Numbered from the stretch's first letter, positions 41,770 through 52,582 are shown. The stretch is 64,000 nucleotides of DNA from Paragorgia papillata (GCA_035771165.1 JAWNZC010000027.1:186001-250000); one strand, 5' to 3'. Notes: a model not told the origin generated them from the letters alone. Made by a program: numbers and translations.

Positions 41770-42364
41770 CACTGAACTCAGTTTTACGTTTGGCCACCAA
41801 TAGTATTATTTATCTTTCCCAATATTCATTTGTATCATACTAAATTAACTCGTGAATTTACTTCAGCCAAATATTCTCCTTTCTCTTTCTCCATAAATTG
41901 ATGTGAATTAGGGAGGATCGGAAATATGACCCCGAAACAACCCCCAGAGCAGCCCCAGAGCAGCTCTCTGAGACGTTCCGATCCGTTATGAGTTTAGTTT
42001 TTCTATAAATTTATTAGATCACTACCTGGCCACTACTAGCTAAGCTACTTGCGGGTAGTGACAATTGTAAATAAATTAGTACTATATTTATAATAAATTT
42101 GTAAATCTGGCGTGCATCACACAAAATTGGTATAATAAAACAGATGACTAACGCGACGCTAGGATAGGTGTTCCGGCTTTATTCGGTGACTTTCGTAAAG
42201 CATTTGATTTGGGGTTGGAGAAAATAGGCGGTGTATTCTACAGATATTTGGGTTGGAGAGGAGAGAGTGTGCACCAAAGCGATAGGGCCATAGGGCCGTG
42301 AAAAAGGTCCAGATGACCAAAATATTTAGTTTCGAGTAACGGTTAAAACCATTCATTTTTTATC
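41770..42364. other. LINE 2 3' untranslated region and unassigned DNA
   Basis: TAGTACTATATTTATAATAA lies at the likely LINE end (about 42080). Repeated CAGAGCAGC phrases occur near 41950. The remainder up to 42364 shows no feature. Confidence 0.4.
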
Positions 42365-42559
42365 ATGCCTGGAAACCGTAAAGACTGTCCTACATGTGAC
42401 AAACAGAGTCTATTGAGATTAGCAAATCATTTGGCTAGTGATTATTTGATTCGGGCCATAACTTCTCTTTTATATATTGAAGTTCTCTTGAGAGAAAAAC
42501 AGAAACTTAACCGAAACGCAAAGTTCTCGCGTTCTAAACGGCCTAAATGGTATAAATAG
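42365..42559 (+). CDS. Small zinc-finger-like protein of the Polinton-type block
   Basis: A 64-codon frame begins MPGNRKDCPTCDKQSLLRLA and continues with NHLASDYLIRA. The CPTC pair and the following NHL give a possible C2H2 finger. Small proteins of this kind are commonly the first gene of a Polinton-type cluster, and here it lies 32 bases before the ATPase-like gene on the same strand. The second half is Lys/Arg-rich. No stop before the natural end. Function unknown; DNA or protein binding is only a guess. Confidence 0.5.
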   Translation: MPGNRKDCPTCDKQSLLRLANHLASDYLIRAITSLLYIEVLLREKQKLNRNAKFSRSKRPKWYK

Positions 42560-42591
42560 GCTGTCGTAATCATAAACCGATTAGTTTCGTG

Positions 42592-43137
42592 ATGTACTCC
42601 ATACAGTTAGCACACCCTTTTGGGCTATTGGTCTCTGAGGGGACCAAAAGTGGAAAGACAACGTTTGTGAAAACAATTGTTAGCCAACGCCCAAATAATG
42701 ATCGACCCTGCTACAGAAAATATCGTTAGCTGAATTAGAATCATTACCAGATTCGATATTCAAAAGCATTAATCCCAAGACGAGAAATCTTTTTATATTG
42801 ACATGATGGGAGAGAGATTCGATTATTAAATTAATTACTAAAAAATCCCACGATGGGAATCTCAGCGTAATTAACATTGTAGAGAATATGTTTCACCAAA
42901 GCAAAGATAATCGCGCGTTCTAACAAAAAAGGTCAGAGATGCTGGTCAAGTTATTCATTTGGCTAAGCAACTGTATCCTAGCAACACTAACTTTTTCAAC
43001 AAGCCTACCAAATGGCAACCAAAGAGTCATATTCCTACCTGTTTGTCGATCTCATTCCGACCTGTCCCGATGAAATCCGACTAAGATCTGGGATCTTTCT
43101 GACCGACACCCACTACGTGTACCAGCCAAGAGTATAA
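42592..43137 (+). pseudogene. Packaging-type ATPase (A32/FtsK-like) of the Polinton-type block
   Basis: From the ATG at 42592 one frame reads MYSIQLAHPFGLLVSEGTKS, with a Walker A-like GTKSGKTTF, then breaks; several stops and shifts follow in the middle. The C-terminal part is again readable (about 42940-43137): MLVKLFIW/HLAKQLYP-type sequence in shifting frames, then SYLFVDLIPTCPDEIRLRSG (a Walker B-like hydrophobic run with Asp) and THYVYQPRV before a stop. ATPases of this family drive genome packaging in Polintons and related viruses. The length, about 180 codons, is shorter than usual, so part may be lost. It is certainly non-functional as it stands. Confidence 0.65.
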
Positions 43138-43150
43138 AAGGGGTTGTTCA
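43130..43150 (+). promoter_or_regulatory. TATA-box-like element after the ATPase
   Basis: GTATAAAAGGGG overlaps the ATPase stop and could start the next transcript of the Polinton-type block. Inferred from sequence only. Confidence 0.3.
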
Positions 43151-43344
43151 GTGACAGTGTCATCATTTGACAATGTCTGCTTGTATAAGAAGGAAATAAA
43201 AGTATTGACAAAGTGTAATCCTCAACTGCGAAACGCGATCATAAAAGCTGTCGCGCCGCCGATTTATTGGAGGCTATTACACACTGTCTAATAGCTTCCA
43301 TTACACCGAAAACAGCAAAGAAACTAGCCCTTTAAAACGATCAT

Positions 43345-45400
43345 ATCAACAAAAATACCTGGTGTTTATTCGGTCATCTTCATAAACTACACTGTACAGA
43401 ACCTGTCACGTGACACATGCATGACGAACGACTTCAAATTCGGGGAAACGTGTACGGCCATCGACCATCACGAGCAATAGGTCTCCTGTAGGTAATGGTC
43501 CTCGGAAATCGACATAAACAGTGTCGTCCCAGGCATACGCGGGAATTTTCATGTTTTCCAATGGAGCTGGCTTTGTTGGTTGCCCGAAGGCTGGCAAGCG
43601 AGGCATTCTTTCACGGTTTCTTCGACAAGGGCGTCCATTTCGGGAAACCACACTTTCTCGCTAGTAATTTCTTGATTAACAAGATATTAGTGGCCTTCAT
43701 GAGCTAAAGTAATGCCTTGTTTACGTAGCTGTTTGGGAATGACAAGTCGAAAACCTCTGATAATGAGGTCACTTCCGCTGTAAGTGGTAACTCATCTCGA
43801 ATTTTCTTAATGTACGCAGCTCAGCAACATCAATGTCAATGTCAAAATCGTCTGTATAGTTGTAATAGAGTTCCAAGTATTCGTCTGAATAATATCTATT
43901 AATTTTTGCATTGTTGGCGTTCTCTTTGAATGGCATTATTTGGCTGTCGCATATGTCGGCACATAATCGAATCTTTTCAGGGCTATTTGATTTGGGGAAA
44001 GCTATACGATAGGGCTAACGCAAATTGAAGGTCCTTGTGCACGCTCTATTATTTCTTGCTTTTGGAGTCGATCCAATTCACTTTCAACCTTATCTCGAAT
44101 AGTAAATGGAATTCTTCTGGTGGGTTGCACGACAGGTTTCACGTTTTGATTGATGTGGAGATGAACTTGAACATCAGTTAGATTTCCTACGCCATGAAAC
44201 ACTTCGTCATATTCGGAGATAACAGTTTTTAAACGTGGTGGTATCCTGTTGTGACTGGCCAGCTTACTGAAAGTAGTCCGTTTCTCTCCAGACTCTGGTT
44301 TCTGGACAAGTTTGACCTGAATCTTGTTAACATTAACCTGGATAAAATTTAAGTCAGTAGATGTTTGTCCACTATCTGGACTATCGGGTGAAATACTTGT
44401 ATCTTTTTGTACAGCATTGGCAGAGTCTGTGTTACTTCTCTTCCCTGAAGACTTGCAGACACTGGCAAAATTGTTATACTTGGAGCAGTTGTTACATCGT
44501 TATCCTTCGGCGGGACACTTGGTTCTGCATGTTATAGGGCCATGAATATCCGCAGCGAAAACACCGTTTTCCAACTGAAGGTTTTGGCTCCAACGACGGG
44601 TCTGTGGAAATGTCAGGTTTTGTGTATTGTGTTCTGCCAGGTGAATAAAAATTCAGATATTTCTGTTTGTTCAATTGGATTTTGTGGACAGCTTCATCGC
44701 AAGGTAGAACAGGTGAGTTTTGAGACTTCTCTTCGATGCCTTTGACTTGTTTTTCCTTTTCGTAAAGTGTTCTTGCGTAGTCCAACAAGCGGTCAGCGTA
44801 ATAGTCGGTGTACGGAAAGAATAACGGCGTAATTTCTTATTTGTGATTCCTAATTCTATCTGAGCTTTGATTTCTTTTTCTTTATTGTCTCCAAACTCTC
44901 AATATTTTGAAGCGACCTGTAGTCGTGTGTGGTATTCGTCGACTGTCTCGTGTGGTTCTTGCTTCAGATTTCGAAATTTGAATATTTCAAAGGAGACGTT
45001 CTTTTCAGCTGTGAAATATTGTGTAAGAGAGTCGCAGGCTTTGTTGAAATCACTACCCTATCCTTTGTCCGGTAGAGTGTCAAACAAATCGTTGACCTCC
45101 TTTCCAATGTAATGTCAGGAGCGCTCATTTGCGACCTTCGTCTGTCATCTTCATGGCGGTCATCAGGTTTTTGAACCTTTTCAAATATTTCTCCCAGCGT
45201 GTAGCCAAGTTCGTCTGATCTCGAAAGTTAAACTCGGGAAATGCTGGAAGTCCAGTAGCCATTGTTCAAACAATAACAGTTCGAAACATGTTAAATTATT
45301 TCACCATTCTTGTCGCCATTATAATACCTCGTGTTTATTCGGCCATCTTCATAAACTACACTGTACAGATCCTGTCACGTGACATATGCATACCTCAATG
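43345..45400 (-). mobile_element. Ty3/gypsy retrotransposon, internally deleted
   Basis: On the minus strand, starting from the right: an ~80-base repeat ending AATAAACACGAGGTATTATA (45400-45322), followed at once by TGGCGACAAGAATGG, a plausible primer-binding site; gag (45262 onward); CCHC; the RT start; integrase; then a second copy of the ~80-base repeat (43430-43350). The right repeat fits the 5' LTR end and the left the 3' LTR. Most of RT-RNase H and the integrase C-terminus are deleted. It separates the ATPase from the rest of the Polinton-type block. Confidence 0.75.
43395..45262 (-). pseudogene. Ty3/gypsy gag-pol remains
   Basis: Gag starts at the ATG at 45262 (MATGLPAFPEFNFRDQTNLA) with stops soon after. 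Its C-terminal part is open at 44788-44492 (LDYARTLYEKEKQVKGIEEK and a CFRCGYSW zinc-knuckle start). The RT beginning is open at 44202-44002 (VQPTRRIPFTIRDKVESELD and LQKQEIIERAQGPS). RT then ends after about 30 more codons. Integrase zinc-binding and first core strand follow at about 43665-43406 (AWDDTVYVDFRGPLPTGDLL, VDGRTRFPEFE). The YxDD catalytic region and RNase H are missing, so an internal deletion of roughly 1.5 kb or more has occurred. This copy cannot move on its own. Confidence 0.78.
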
Positions 45401-45546
45401 TCCATTGTCAAATACAGTATCAATAAACATTATATATAAACTTTGTTGCCGATAAACGTAAACCAGTAACAAAAAAATTGGCGAACGTTTTCTACCGTTT
45501 CTCTTAGTTCCTGTACTTGAACAACTGGCAAGTTTTTAACGAAATA

Positions 45547-45880
45547 ATGGAACACGTCAGGAGATTGCTACTACTTCCAGAACGTATGACAGATCGAAAG
45601 AAACCCTTGATCACTCCTTAACAACGCAAGTGAATGAACTAGATTCAGAAATGCAAAATCTTCTTAAACGTCAAAATATAACACAAGACGAGAAAGTCAA
45701 AATGTACGACCAGACGCTTCAACGTTATCTGAATTATTATACGATAAAAGAAGGAGTAGACCTGTACGTGTATACGTCATACCAACCACGCCATCCACTG
45801 ACAACAAACCTGAAGAACCAGCGAATATAGAAGTGACTCCTGAAACAGAACCCTCAGAGCTTCCTAGAGATAGAAACTGA
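45547..45880 (+). pseudogene. Small conserved protein of the Polinton-type block
   Basis: The reading starts at the ATG at 45547 (MEHVRRLLLLPERM), shifts frame near 45620, and continues VNELDSEMQNLLKR, QDEKVKMYDQTLQRYLNYYT and a polar Pro/Thr/Glu-rich tail, with another shift near 45825. The combination of a short hydrophobic start, an L-D-x-E-M helix and a Y-x-x-x-L-x-x-Y-L helix resembles a small protein often encoded next to capsid-type genes in Polinton-like elements. It may be a minor capsid or assembly protein; that is inference. It is convergent with the protease and capsid-type genes, whose 3' end lies about 100 bases away. Confidence 0.5.
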
Positions 45881-45989
45881 CATTGTTTTGTATTTATTAC
45901 ACACAATAATATTTACGCATAAAGTCACGAACTAGCATGTCATTTCATTATTTATTATCAGAAAACATGCCAACAGTTGTTGACATAGG

Positions 45990-46294
45990 CATATTTCTAC
46001 ATGATGTAAAGGATAAAACAAAAATATTGTCCACACACGCGGGACCCTAACGACTGTAAAGTCTGTTCATTCCAAGTAAAACTGCTAGTGCATGTGATCT
46101 CGTAAAAAAGCTTCAAAGGTTTTGCTATAAAACCCCGGTCCTTGTCGGTACGAGTCCGTAAATTCCCTTTTCCATCTGAGGTGAGATAAATTGCTAACAC
46201 AATGCGTACCAGGTCCATTACTAAAATCCACATTCAGAATAAAGCCTCTAGGTCTTTTCGGTAACTGACTTGGTAGACGATCCGATGGTAACAT
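45990..46294 (-). pseudogene. Adenain-like cysteine protease of the Polinton-type block
   Basis: The start is the ATG at 46294 (MLPSDRLPSQLPKRPRGFIL), 11 bases after the capsid-type stop. The catalytic His region reads NGPGTHCVSN, the acidic region FTDSYRQGPGFYSKTF, and the Gln/Cys region SRVCGQYFCFIL near 46030. The order His, Asp, Gln-Cys and the PGTH and CGQY context fit the adenovirus-type maturation protease found in Polintons. The sequence changes frame at least three times, so it cannot be made intact. It is on the same strand as, and directly downstream of, the capsid-type gene, as expected for a morphogenesis module. Confidence 0.72.
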
Positions 46295-46305
46295 GGGTGT
46301 TCATC

Positions 46306-46990
46306 TTAATTGCTAAAGTCACATAGAACGTTGCGGTTGACGTCAACTTCGTTAAGACTTTGAAATTTTCCAAGCAACAGAGCCGTTTCAAATTGACATT
46401 CTATAGATACGTTTCCGTTTTTAATCGGTTGATTATTATCGCTCTGGCACAGATCAGCTGTCAGATCAAACACGAATAGAATATACCCATTGGCATACTC
46501 GTCTCATGTAATACCATTGCCATAATTTTGAAACAACTTGTTAGTGCCAGCATATAAGATTAGGAAAGCGGACACGTAGTTACTTCCTCTCGCAGCAGGA
46601 AATTTCAGTTGGGGGGATTTTCCAGGCAAATCTTCTCCAATTTACCGTTAGTCCAAGGGAAGTGATGTAGTTTTCAAAATTGAACGGGTTTTTGGTATAT
46701 GTACCATTATAAACATCTACATCCACCATTCCGATGACCACACGATCAGGTAGGTATAGGGCCTTGAAATATATTTGGTTGATTGCCTGACATATTTCCT
46801 CTCGGTACAGAAACGACTTTACAACCGACACGATTAATAGGGTACTTGGCCGTGACAACGGCATGAGAATGAGCCATCATACGTTAACACGACGAACGCG
46901 AAATACACATTCTTTCAAAATCACTTTAAAGTCAGGATGATCTGTTGACGACACAAGAGAAAATTGAGGGATTTCCCGAACGCACTAGCT
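46306..46990 (-). pseudogene. Capsid-type protein (F54H12.2-like family), C-terminal part
   Basis: Coding can be followed from about 46990 (DHPDFKVILKECVFRVRRVN) through a frame change to VTAKYPINRVGC, then after another shift LPDRVVIGMVDVDVYNGTYT and PFNFENYITSLGL (46755-46650). It continues to FLILYAGTNKLFQNYGNGIT, a TGA where the frame otherwise carries on, and YILFVFDLTADLCQSD to the TAA at 46306. The layout matches the C-terminal half of the proteins annotated as F54H12.2-like in many invertebrates, which sit in Polinton-like elements and are thought to be capsid-type. The N-terminal half is absent or unrecognisable beyond 46990. Three or more lesions make it a pseudogene. The protease follows immediately. 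Confidence 0.68.
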
Positions 46991-47234
46991 TGAGTCGCCG
47001 AGACTTGCCTAGGCTCGTTATTTTGTTTACATTGTTAATAACTTTTTAATGAGTTATCGCACATGGAAATATACAAATATCGGTCTGAGTAGCGGGAAAC
47101 CTATAACAACCGTAGTAAACTAATAATTCGTTTGTATTATGAGAAATCAATACATTTGAATTAATTGATCGTTCTTCTTACGGTTTCTCAAATGGATTCT
47201 TCATCCAAGGAATCGTTTACGCTATACACTAAGG

Positions 47235-47485
47235 TTAAATAGGCAATAACTCGACAAAATTGTTAGGGTTCATTTCTTCATAAACGTGTTGAAGACATAT
47301 TCTGGGTATTTGGTCACTAATGCTGTCGAATAGTACTCGAATGTTCTTCTAGACAAGTCTTAAGGTAATACGACAGAATGTCTCTACGATATTAATGTTA
47401 TTTTTCTTTAATTCATCGTAAATAATATCCACGACGGTACATGTGCTCTGAACGTCTACATGGCCCACAACTGTTGACTGTCAGT
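47235..47485 (-). pseudogene. Unassigned coding-like fragment beside the Polinton-type block
   Basis: A minus-strand frame of about 83 codons reads STVVGHVDVQSTCTVVDIIY, then VETFCRITLRLV, a TAG, and KNIRVLFDSISDQIPRICLQ to LPI and a stop. Composition and the single stop suggest an old coding sequence. It may be another gene of the same Polinton-type element. I do not recognise it. Confidence 0.3.
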
Positions 47486-49062
47486 AGGGTAAAGTGTATA
47501 AATGAAAGTTGATTGCAATTACTTATAGGAACATAAGTCGAGCGTAGAACTTTGGGAATCAGTCGGAGAGCTGTCGGTCACACGAGGGGTTGATTGAGAG
47601 TTAGGGTTAGGGGGTTCGAAAAGATTAGGTTTAGGCGTTAATGACGTAATGCGCCGCAAAATGAATACCAAGGGTTAGGAGGTCAAGAAGGAGCCCGAGA
47701 AGGATGACGTATGCATAAATAAAAAGTTGAATAATTAATGAAGCGGCATCAACCGCCTGCGTGGTTTTCTATGACAATTACTGCGGATTTAGGTTGAGTG
47801 TATCGGGACATCCGTTTCCGTAAATCGTTAACCCAATAAAATCAAGGCGTTGCTAACGCCAAATATATGTCACGCGTTTCTAAGAGAAACATCACGTGTG
47901 ATCATGATAGATCGAAATTAATGTTGAGTATATTCGTACTATTTATCAACTCGAATGACGCCAATTTAAGTGCTACTAACGCTCCACATTTTTACGTCAT
48001 TGCCACGATTGTCACAGACTCACGGTCAGTCTGAGACAATTCGGCGCCATGTTTTTAAATAATTAAATTCGACTAAAATTCGACGGTTAACTCGACGTCG
48101 CATTTGCGTCGCAAAACTTAGAATTTTGCAATTGCAATACCGTGATTTAATTGGCTAAACAGTCATGGAGAAATGGAGGATGTCCCAAAACATGATTATG
48201 ATAAGAGTTAAATCATGAGAACGGAGGTATTAAGCCAGATACATCCCACATCTTCATTAAATCGTTGCCAAATCATGCATATAACCAATTCAATTGAGTT
48301 CATTTCCCCCTGAATTCCCTGCTGAATATCAAACCCTCCCCGGCTTTTGAGGATGTAAGAGAAATAAAGCCCGCGATACATCAAAGAAAACCGACTCAAT
48401 CATGATATAATGATATTTACAATCGACAAATGTGAAATAATAGAATTAACATAGATACCGTGATCAGCTGATAAACCTCTCCTTCGATGGATAGTGGCAA
48501 TAGAATCTTGTTCTTGTTGCTGTACCCAAGAAGTCTTTGGTCGATTTGCTTTACAATCTTGAGACCCTACGAATAATGTACGAAACGCGTTATTTATTAT
48601 TTATTGCTATAAGTTTGCTTGTCTGTCTGTTAGCCTGTTAGTCTGTCACCAAAATATTTCCAAAAGTTTTAAACTGATATTGATGTAGCTTCGGGGATAT
48701 GTTGCGCACATACCAACCACTAACTTTTCGTTAAATTTGTTTGAAAGCTGAATACAAATTTCATAAAAATCTAATCGCAAGATTCTCGATGTAGAAAAAA
48801 TGAATGAAAATAAAATGTGCCTGATTGCGTTCGTTATGTTACGAAATAACAATTAACTTGACAGTTTCATTGTTTGTAGAATATAAAGTGGTTATATGGA
48901 CCAATAAGCTAGTTCGTAATCTCGATTGCGTATCAGAATGACGCATTTCGCGTGGGGATAAAACTTATTTCAAGTTGACAACATCAGGCTAAGGCAACAG
49001 GATTTATTGCATTTTCATATTTTTTTATTCTGAAAGCTCAACTTGATGTTATAATATAGACA
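47486..49062. other. No gene recognised
   Basis: Mixed AT-rich DNA with GTCTGTCTGTTAGCCTGTTA and GGGTTAGGGGGTT-type short repeats (48.6 and 47.6 kb). No open frame looks coding. Confidence 0.45.
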
Positions 49063-49207
49063 GGTTTTGTGCAGACACCACGTAAAATATTTATTTGCTA
49101 ATAATGACGTAAGCCAACAGCTTGTTGTTATTGCTCTGATGAAGGCCTGAGTCAACAGGCCGAAAGCTTAGCAAATAAATATTTTATATGTGTTTCCACA
49201 AAACGTA
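49063..49207. repeat. Palindrome with a central hammerhead-like core
   Basis: Outer arms AAAATATTTATTTGCTAA and TTAGCAAATAAATATTTT mirror each other. In the centre lie CTGATGA (49136-49142), a strong stem II (GGCCTG/CAGGCC) and CGAAAG. Core and stem II fit a hammerhead, but stems I and III are not convincing in cis. It resembles Penelope-type ends. Confidence 0.55.
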
Positions 49208-49723
49208 TCTATATTACATTATCGCCATGAAAACTTTCAAAAAATTAAAACAAGTTTTGTCCGGACGCAGAACACGTCATTTTCATGCGCAGTCGAGATT
49301 ACGAACTGGTTTATAGTCATCAAGAATTTTATTCGTACACGGTACATGGGTCTGGTGAGCCAGCCTGTTAGCGCGGCATATTTTGTTTAGCTATGAACTT
49401 CCTCAATAACAAGCAGGACGAGGTATCGAGTAACTGAGTGGCCTCTACTAATTGCGATATAAAGAGACAACCATCCTTTACAAATTAAGACTTACTTCTT
49501 CTTTTGCAGCAGAGGTTCCAGCTGTATCGCGATGCCGTCTCTCACCCCACTCTACTAGTGGATCATAAACAAACGTCTTTAAAACGCTACACAAAAACAA
49601 ATAATAAAAAAAAATTTAACGAGGGAAAATCGTTTATTTAAACTAAATTTAACAGATGTTAAGATAAGTTCAGTTGAGTTAGTTAAGTTAGTCGAGTTCG
49701 TTTGTAAGCGTAGCGTAGAGTAC

Positions 49724-49810
49724 AGTGGAGTGGAGTGGAGTGGAGTGGAGTGGAGTAGAGTGGAGTGGAGTGGAGTGGAGTGGAGTGGAGTGGAGTGGAG
49801 TAGAGTGAAG
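49724..49810 (+). repeat. (GGAGT)n pentamer satellite
   Basis: About seventeen TGGAG/TAGAG units in near-perfect register. Confidence 0.95.
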
Positions 49811-49874
49811 TGGAGTGGAGTAGAATAGGGTAAATAAAGTGAAGCTAGTGAAGTAAAATGGAGTGAAGTCAAGT

Positions 49875-49930
49875 GCAGTGCAGTGCAGTGCAGTGCAGTG
49901 CAGTGCAGTGCAGTGCAGTGCAGTGCAGAG
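49875..49930 (+). repeat. (GCAGT)n pentamer satellite
   Basis: About eleven TGCAG units, a one-base variant of the preceding array, separated from it by decayed AGT-containing units. Confidence 0.95.
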
Positions 49931-50685
49931 TACAATACAGTACGGTACAACAAGCGGGAAAAACCGTTGAATGGTTTAAAAATTTATCAATTGCGCTTGC
50001 GAAGATAAAAAAAAACCCAGTCCTGAACCGCAAATTCACCATTTTGAGTAAACAATGCAAAGTAGAGTTATTCTATTCTAGCGGGAACATTTTCATGTTT
50101 TTTGTTGTTTTTTTGGCTTTGTTGACTCGGGTTATGCTATGAGCTTTATCAATGAGTCAGCAGATGGTTTTTAAAACCACCAGCACTACGACAAATACAG
50201 CCACAATGTTCAATCGGGCAAAGATGTACAAAAGAAGTTGATATATCGGCAGTTGACGATGAAGCTGAAGGTTAGTCGTGCTGTATTTCGCTCGAGTCTT
50301 TGTTTTGTAACTTTTGTTTACAATCGTTGGGATGACTTGCTTATCGGAAAAGTTCGGTAGTTGTTGTTGAAGCGTTTCTTTTATTTCTGTAAGTGTGGCT
50401 TGCAGGACGTCATTCTCGTTGCTGATGTCGTCATGTTGGTGCTCGTCGCCTTCCTGTTTGTTGGGGTCGTCTCCTTCGTCAACTCATTAAACGTTTTGGA
50501 AAAATAGGTTTCACCTTCACCGATTCACCCCAAATATGTTTTAACCATGATTGTGAAAAACGCTTTTGTAGGGAGTAAATCCTTAACAAATTCAACCCGC
50601 TCTTATTTTTTGATTTTTTTTTGCAATCCTGACTAGGTATTTGCATATATTGAGTTGTAAATCTTCTTACCTAAATTTAAATTAA
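49931..50685. other. No gene recognised
   Basis: No coding or RNA feature seen. Confidence 0.4.
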
Positions 50686-51144
50686 CAGCCGATTACATGG
50701 AGATTTTCAGCCGGGCCTGAAATTTCAGCCCAGTGTAATCCTATAGGATTTGCATACTAAAGTTGCTTTTCTTTCTCGGTTAGAAGGGTTGAGTTTTTAA
50801 AATTTTAATCAATAACACGTAGGAATTCGAAGAATTTTTGTTTTGCGGCTACGTAATTATAAACGGCCGACACCGTTCCCACGCGTAGTTCAGCCCGGGC
50901 TGAAAATTTTGAACGATTACATGGGCGATTTAAGCCATCTCAGGCTAAACTTTCAGCGCGGGCTGACTTTTTTCCCCATGTAATCGCTATTTATTTTTAT
51001 TTAATGAGTTTGTCACAGTATTATACAATTATACAGTAAATGATTACAATGATAAATACAAATAACTAACAAGATACAAGAAAAAAAAACAACAAAAAAA
51101 CAACAACCCCCCCCCCCCAAAAAAAAAAAACAACCCCAAAAAAA

Positions 51145-51202
51145 CCACTGAATGTGACAGGAGAAAGGAACAGGACTCACGTCCCAATTGACACCCAACC
51201 CC
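51145..51202 (-). repeat. LINE 3 tail shared with the 5S SINE
   Basis: The minus strand reads TTGGGTGTCAATTGGGACGT, then CCTGTTCCTTTCTCCTGTCA, aligning over about 58 bases with 22230-22290. This is the likely recognition tail for the LINE reverse transcriptase. Confidence 0.75.
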
Positions 51203-51326
51203 TTAATTATATAAGAAAAACAATAATGTGAACATTATAAAGAAACATATCTATAACTTAACACACAACTAATTTAAGACTTAAACTAGTGAACTAAGGC
51301 ATAATTTGAGACAAAGTTGCAACTCA

Positions 51327-52016
51327 TTAAGTGCATCCAGGAGGGATGTAGGTAGATAATTTAGTGCGGTACATTTTATGAAGACTAGACTTGAATAAAG
51401 AAACTGTTTCACAGGTTTTCAGATGATGTGGAAGAGTGTTCCACAGTTCGGCTGACCTAATAAAAAAAGATTTCCTTATAAAGTAATCCTGCTTGTGTTT
51501 TATAATTAGATTAAAGTTGTTATCATCATAATTACGTAATTTGTATCCTGTTTCAAAAGTGCATAAATAATTGTTAATGTTAATAGAAATAAGTCTTTCC
51601 CTCGACTTGAATACTAGTATTAAATCAGAGATCTCTCTACGAAATTCTAGTGGAAGGAGATTTGTTTTGACCAATCTGGCAGTGTAAGATAATTCCTGGG
51701 GATAGTTCAGAATAAACTTAGTTGCCCGCCGTTGAACATTTTCAATTAATGAGCGATGTTTGATGGTGTATGGTGACCACACGTTACTGGCATACTCGAG
51801 CTTGGGCCTCACAAAGGCGCAATATAATAGTTTTCTACTGCTTGAATCGATGAGGTCACTGCAGAGTCTCTTGATCAGACCAAGAGACCTGTTGGCTTTG
51901 GTGACAGTGACTTCGATGTGCCTTGACCAAGATAGATCACTGGACACTGTGATACCAAGATCAGTAATATACGGAACACAGTCTAACAACTGACCAGCTA
52001 AACTACAGTATGGCAC
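51327..52016 (-). pseudogene. LINE 3: C-terminal end of reverse transcriptase ORF, 5'-truncated
   Basis: An open minus-strand frame of 229 codons covers the region after the catalytic RT motifs: VPYITDLGITVSSDLSWSRH, the helix-rich LGLIKRLCSDLIDSS, PKLEYASNVWSPY, NVQRRATKFILNY and ending SAELWNTLPHHLKTC to IPPGCT. This matches CR1/L2-type LINE C-termini. The copy has no 5' part, typical of incomplete reverse transcription. The frame is undamaged, so the insertion is young. Its 3' untranslated region (51326-50990) has the tail shared with the 5S SINE, a poor T/G homopolymer stretch and an AATAAA-like end. It sits within a DNA transposon remnant. Confidence 0.85.
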
Positions 52017-52377
52017 TTCATTTGACGTTTTCTTCCTTGAAATGTTAGTGTATGTTCGTATTACAAGGATTTAATAAAAAGACCGGGTGGAAATTTCAGC
52101 TCAGGCTGAAAATCCATGTAATCGGCCCAAAAGTAAATCCACTCTTTAGTACTCAATATTATTTAACTAATTTCTATTGCTTCAAAGACCTAGGCTTCTT
52201 TCGTCATTGCTCTTCACGATAATTTCCGTCGCCATTTTGAATTAATTATATCTTTGACGGATGCGCAGTCGTTTCCCCCCTGTCGAACGGCACAGTACGG
52301 TGCAATTCATTCCAGTGCAATTCATGCAGTCCAGTGCGGTGAAGTTGAGTTGAGTTCAGTGAACTTGAGTTCAGTTA

Positions 52378-52582
52378 ACACTTTGAGGCCTGGACCTCTC
52401 CCTGTGCTGAATAAAATCGTCTGGCGTTAGCCAGAATAAAATATTAAAGACACGTCTTCATGCTTCAATGTGTTAAAGAGATAGGTTTTAACACTTTGAG
52501 GCTTGGACCTATCCCTGTGCTGAATAAAATGGTCGTTAGCCAGAATAAAATACTAAAGACTCGCCTTCCGGCTTCAGAGTGT
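52378..52582 (+). repeat. Two direct copies of a TTAACACTTTGAGGC unit
   Basis: Each unit (about 52378-52476 and 52497-52582) begins TTAACACTTTGAGGC and ends GCTTCA.TGTGTTAA or GCTTCAGAGTGTTAA, so each has short inverted ends, with AGCCAGAATAAAATA.TAAAG inside. Possibly a tiny MITE present twice. Confidence 0.75.

Larger units (their letters stand above)
30454..41900 (+). mobile_element. LINE 2: near-complete non-LTR retrotransposon split by later insertions
   Basis: LINE coding sequence can be followed in order from ORF1 (30516) through endonuclease (36240-37080), reverse transcriptase (37540-38480, 40970-41280) to the C-terminal region (41560-41770). Inserted DNA lies at about 31150-35546, 38480-40965 and 41274-41525. 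The 3' untranslated part runs to about 41.9-42.1 kb. The motifs suggest the CR1/L2 group, but the clade is not certain. Confidence 0.75.
50686..52128. mobile_element. DNA transposon remnant with CCGATTACATGG ends, split by a LINE
   Basis: The left end CCGATTACATGGAGATTTTC mirrors the right end AAAATCCATGTAATCGG. Internal copies of the same phrase lie at about 50740 and 50915-50990. A minus-strand LINE 3' part (about 50990-52075) was inserted inside. No transposase is present. Confidence 0.75.

Noticed and set aside
47608..47660. GGGTTAGGG phrase as interstitial telomere
   Set aside because: Only about two units occur before the sequence diverges, too few to support telomeric origin.
49579..50142. 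Long frames rich in Leu-His-Ser-Thr or Cys-Ser-Ala-Val-Gln
   Set aside because: They translate the pentamer satellites, which stay open in all frames because the unit lacks stops.
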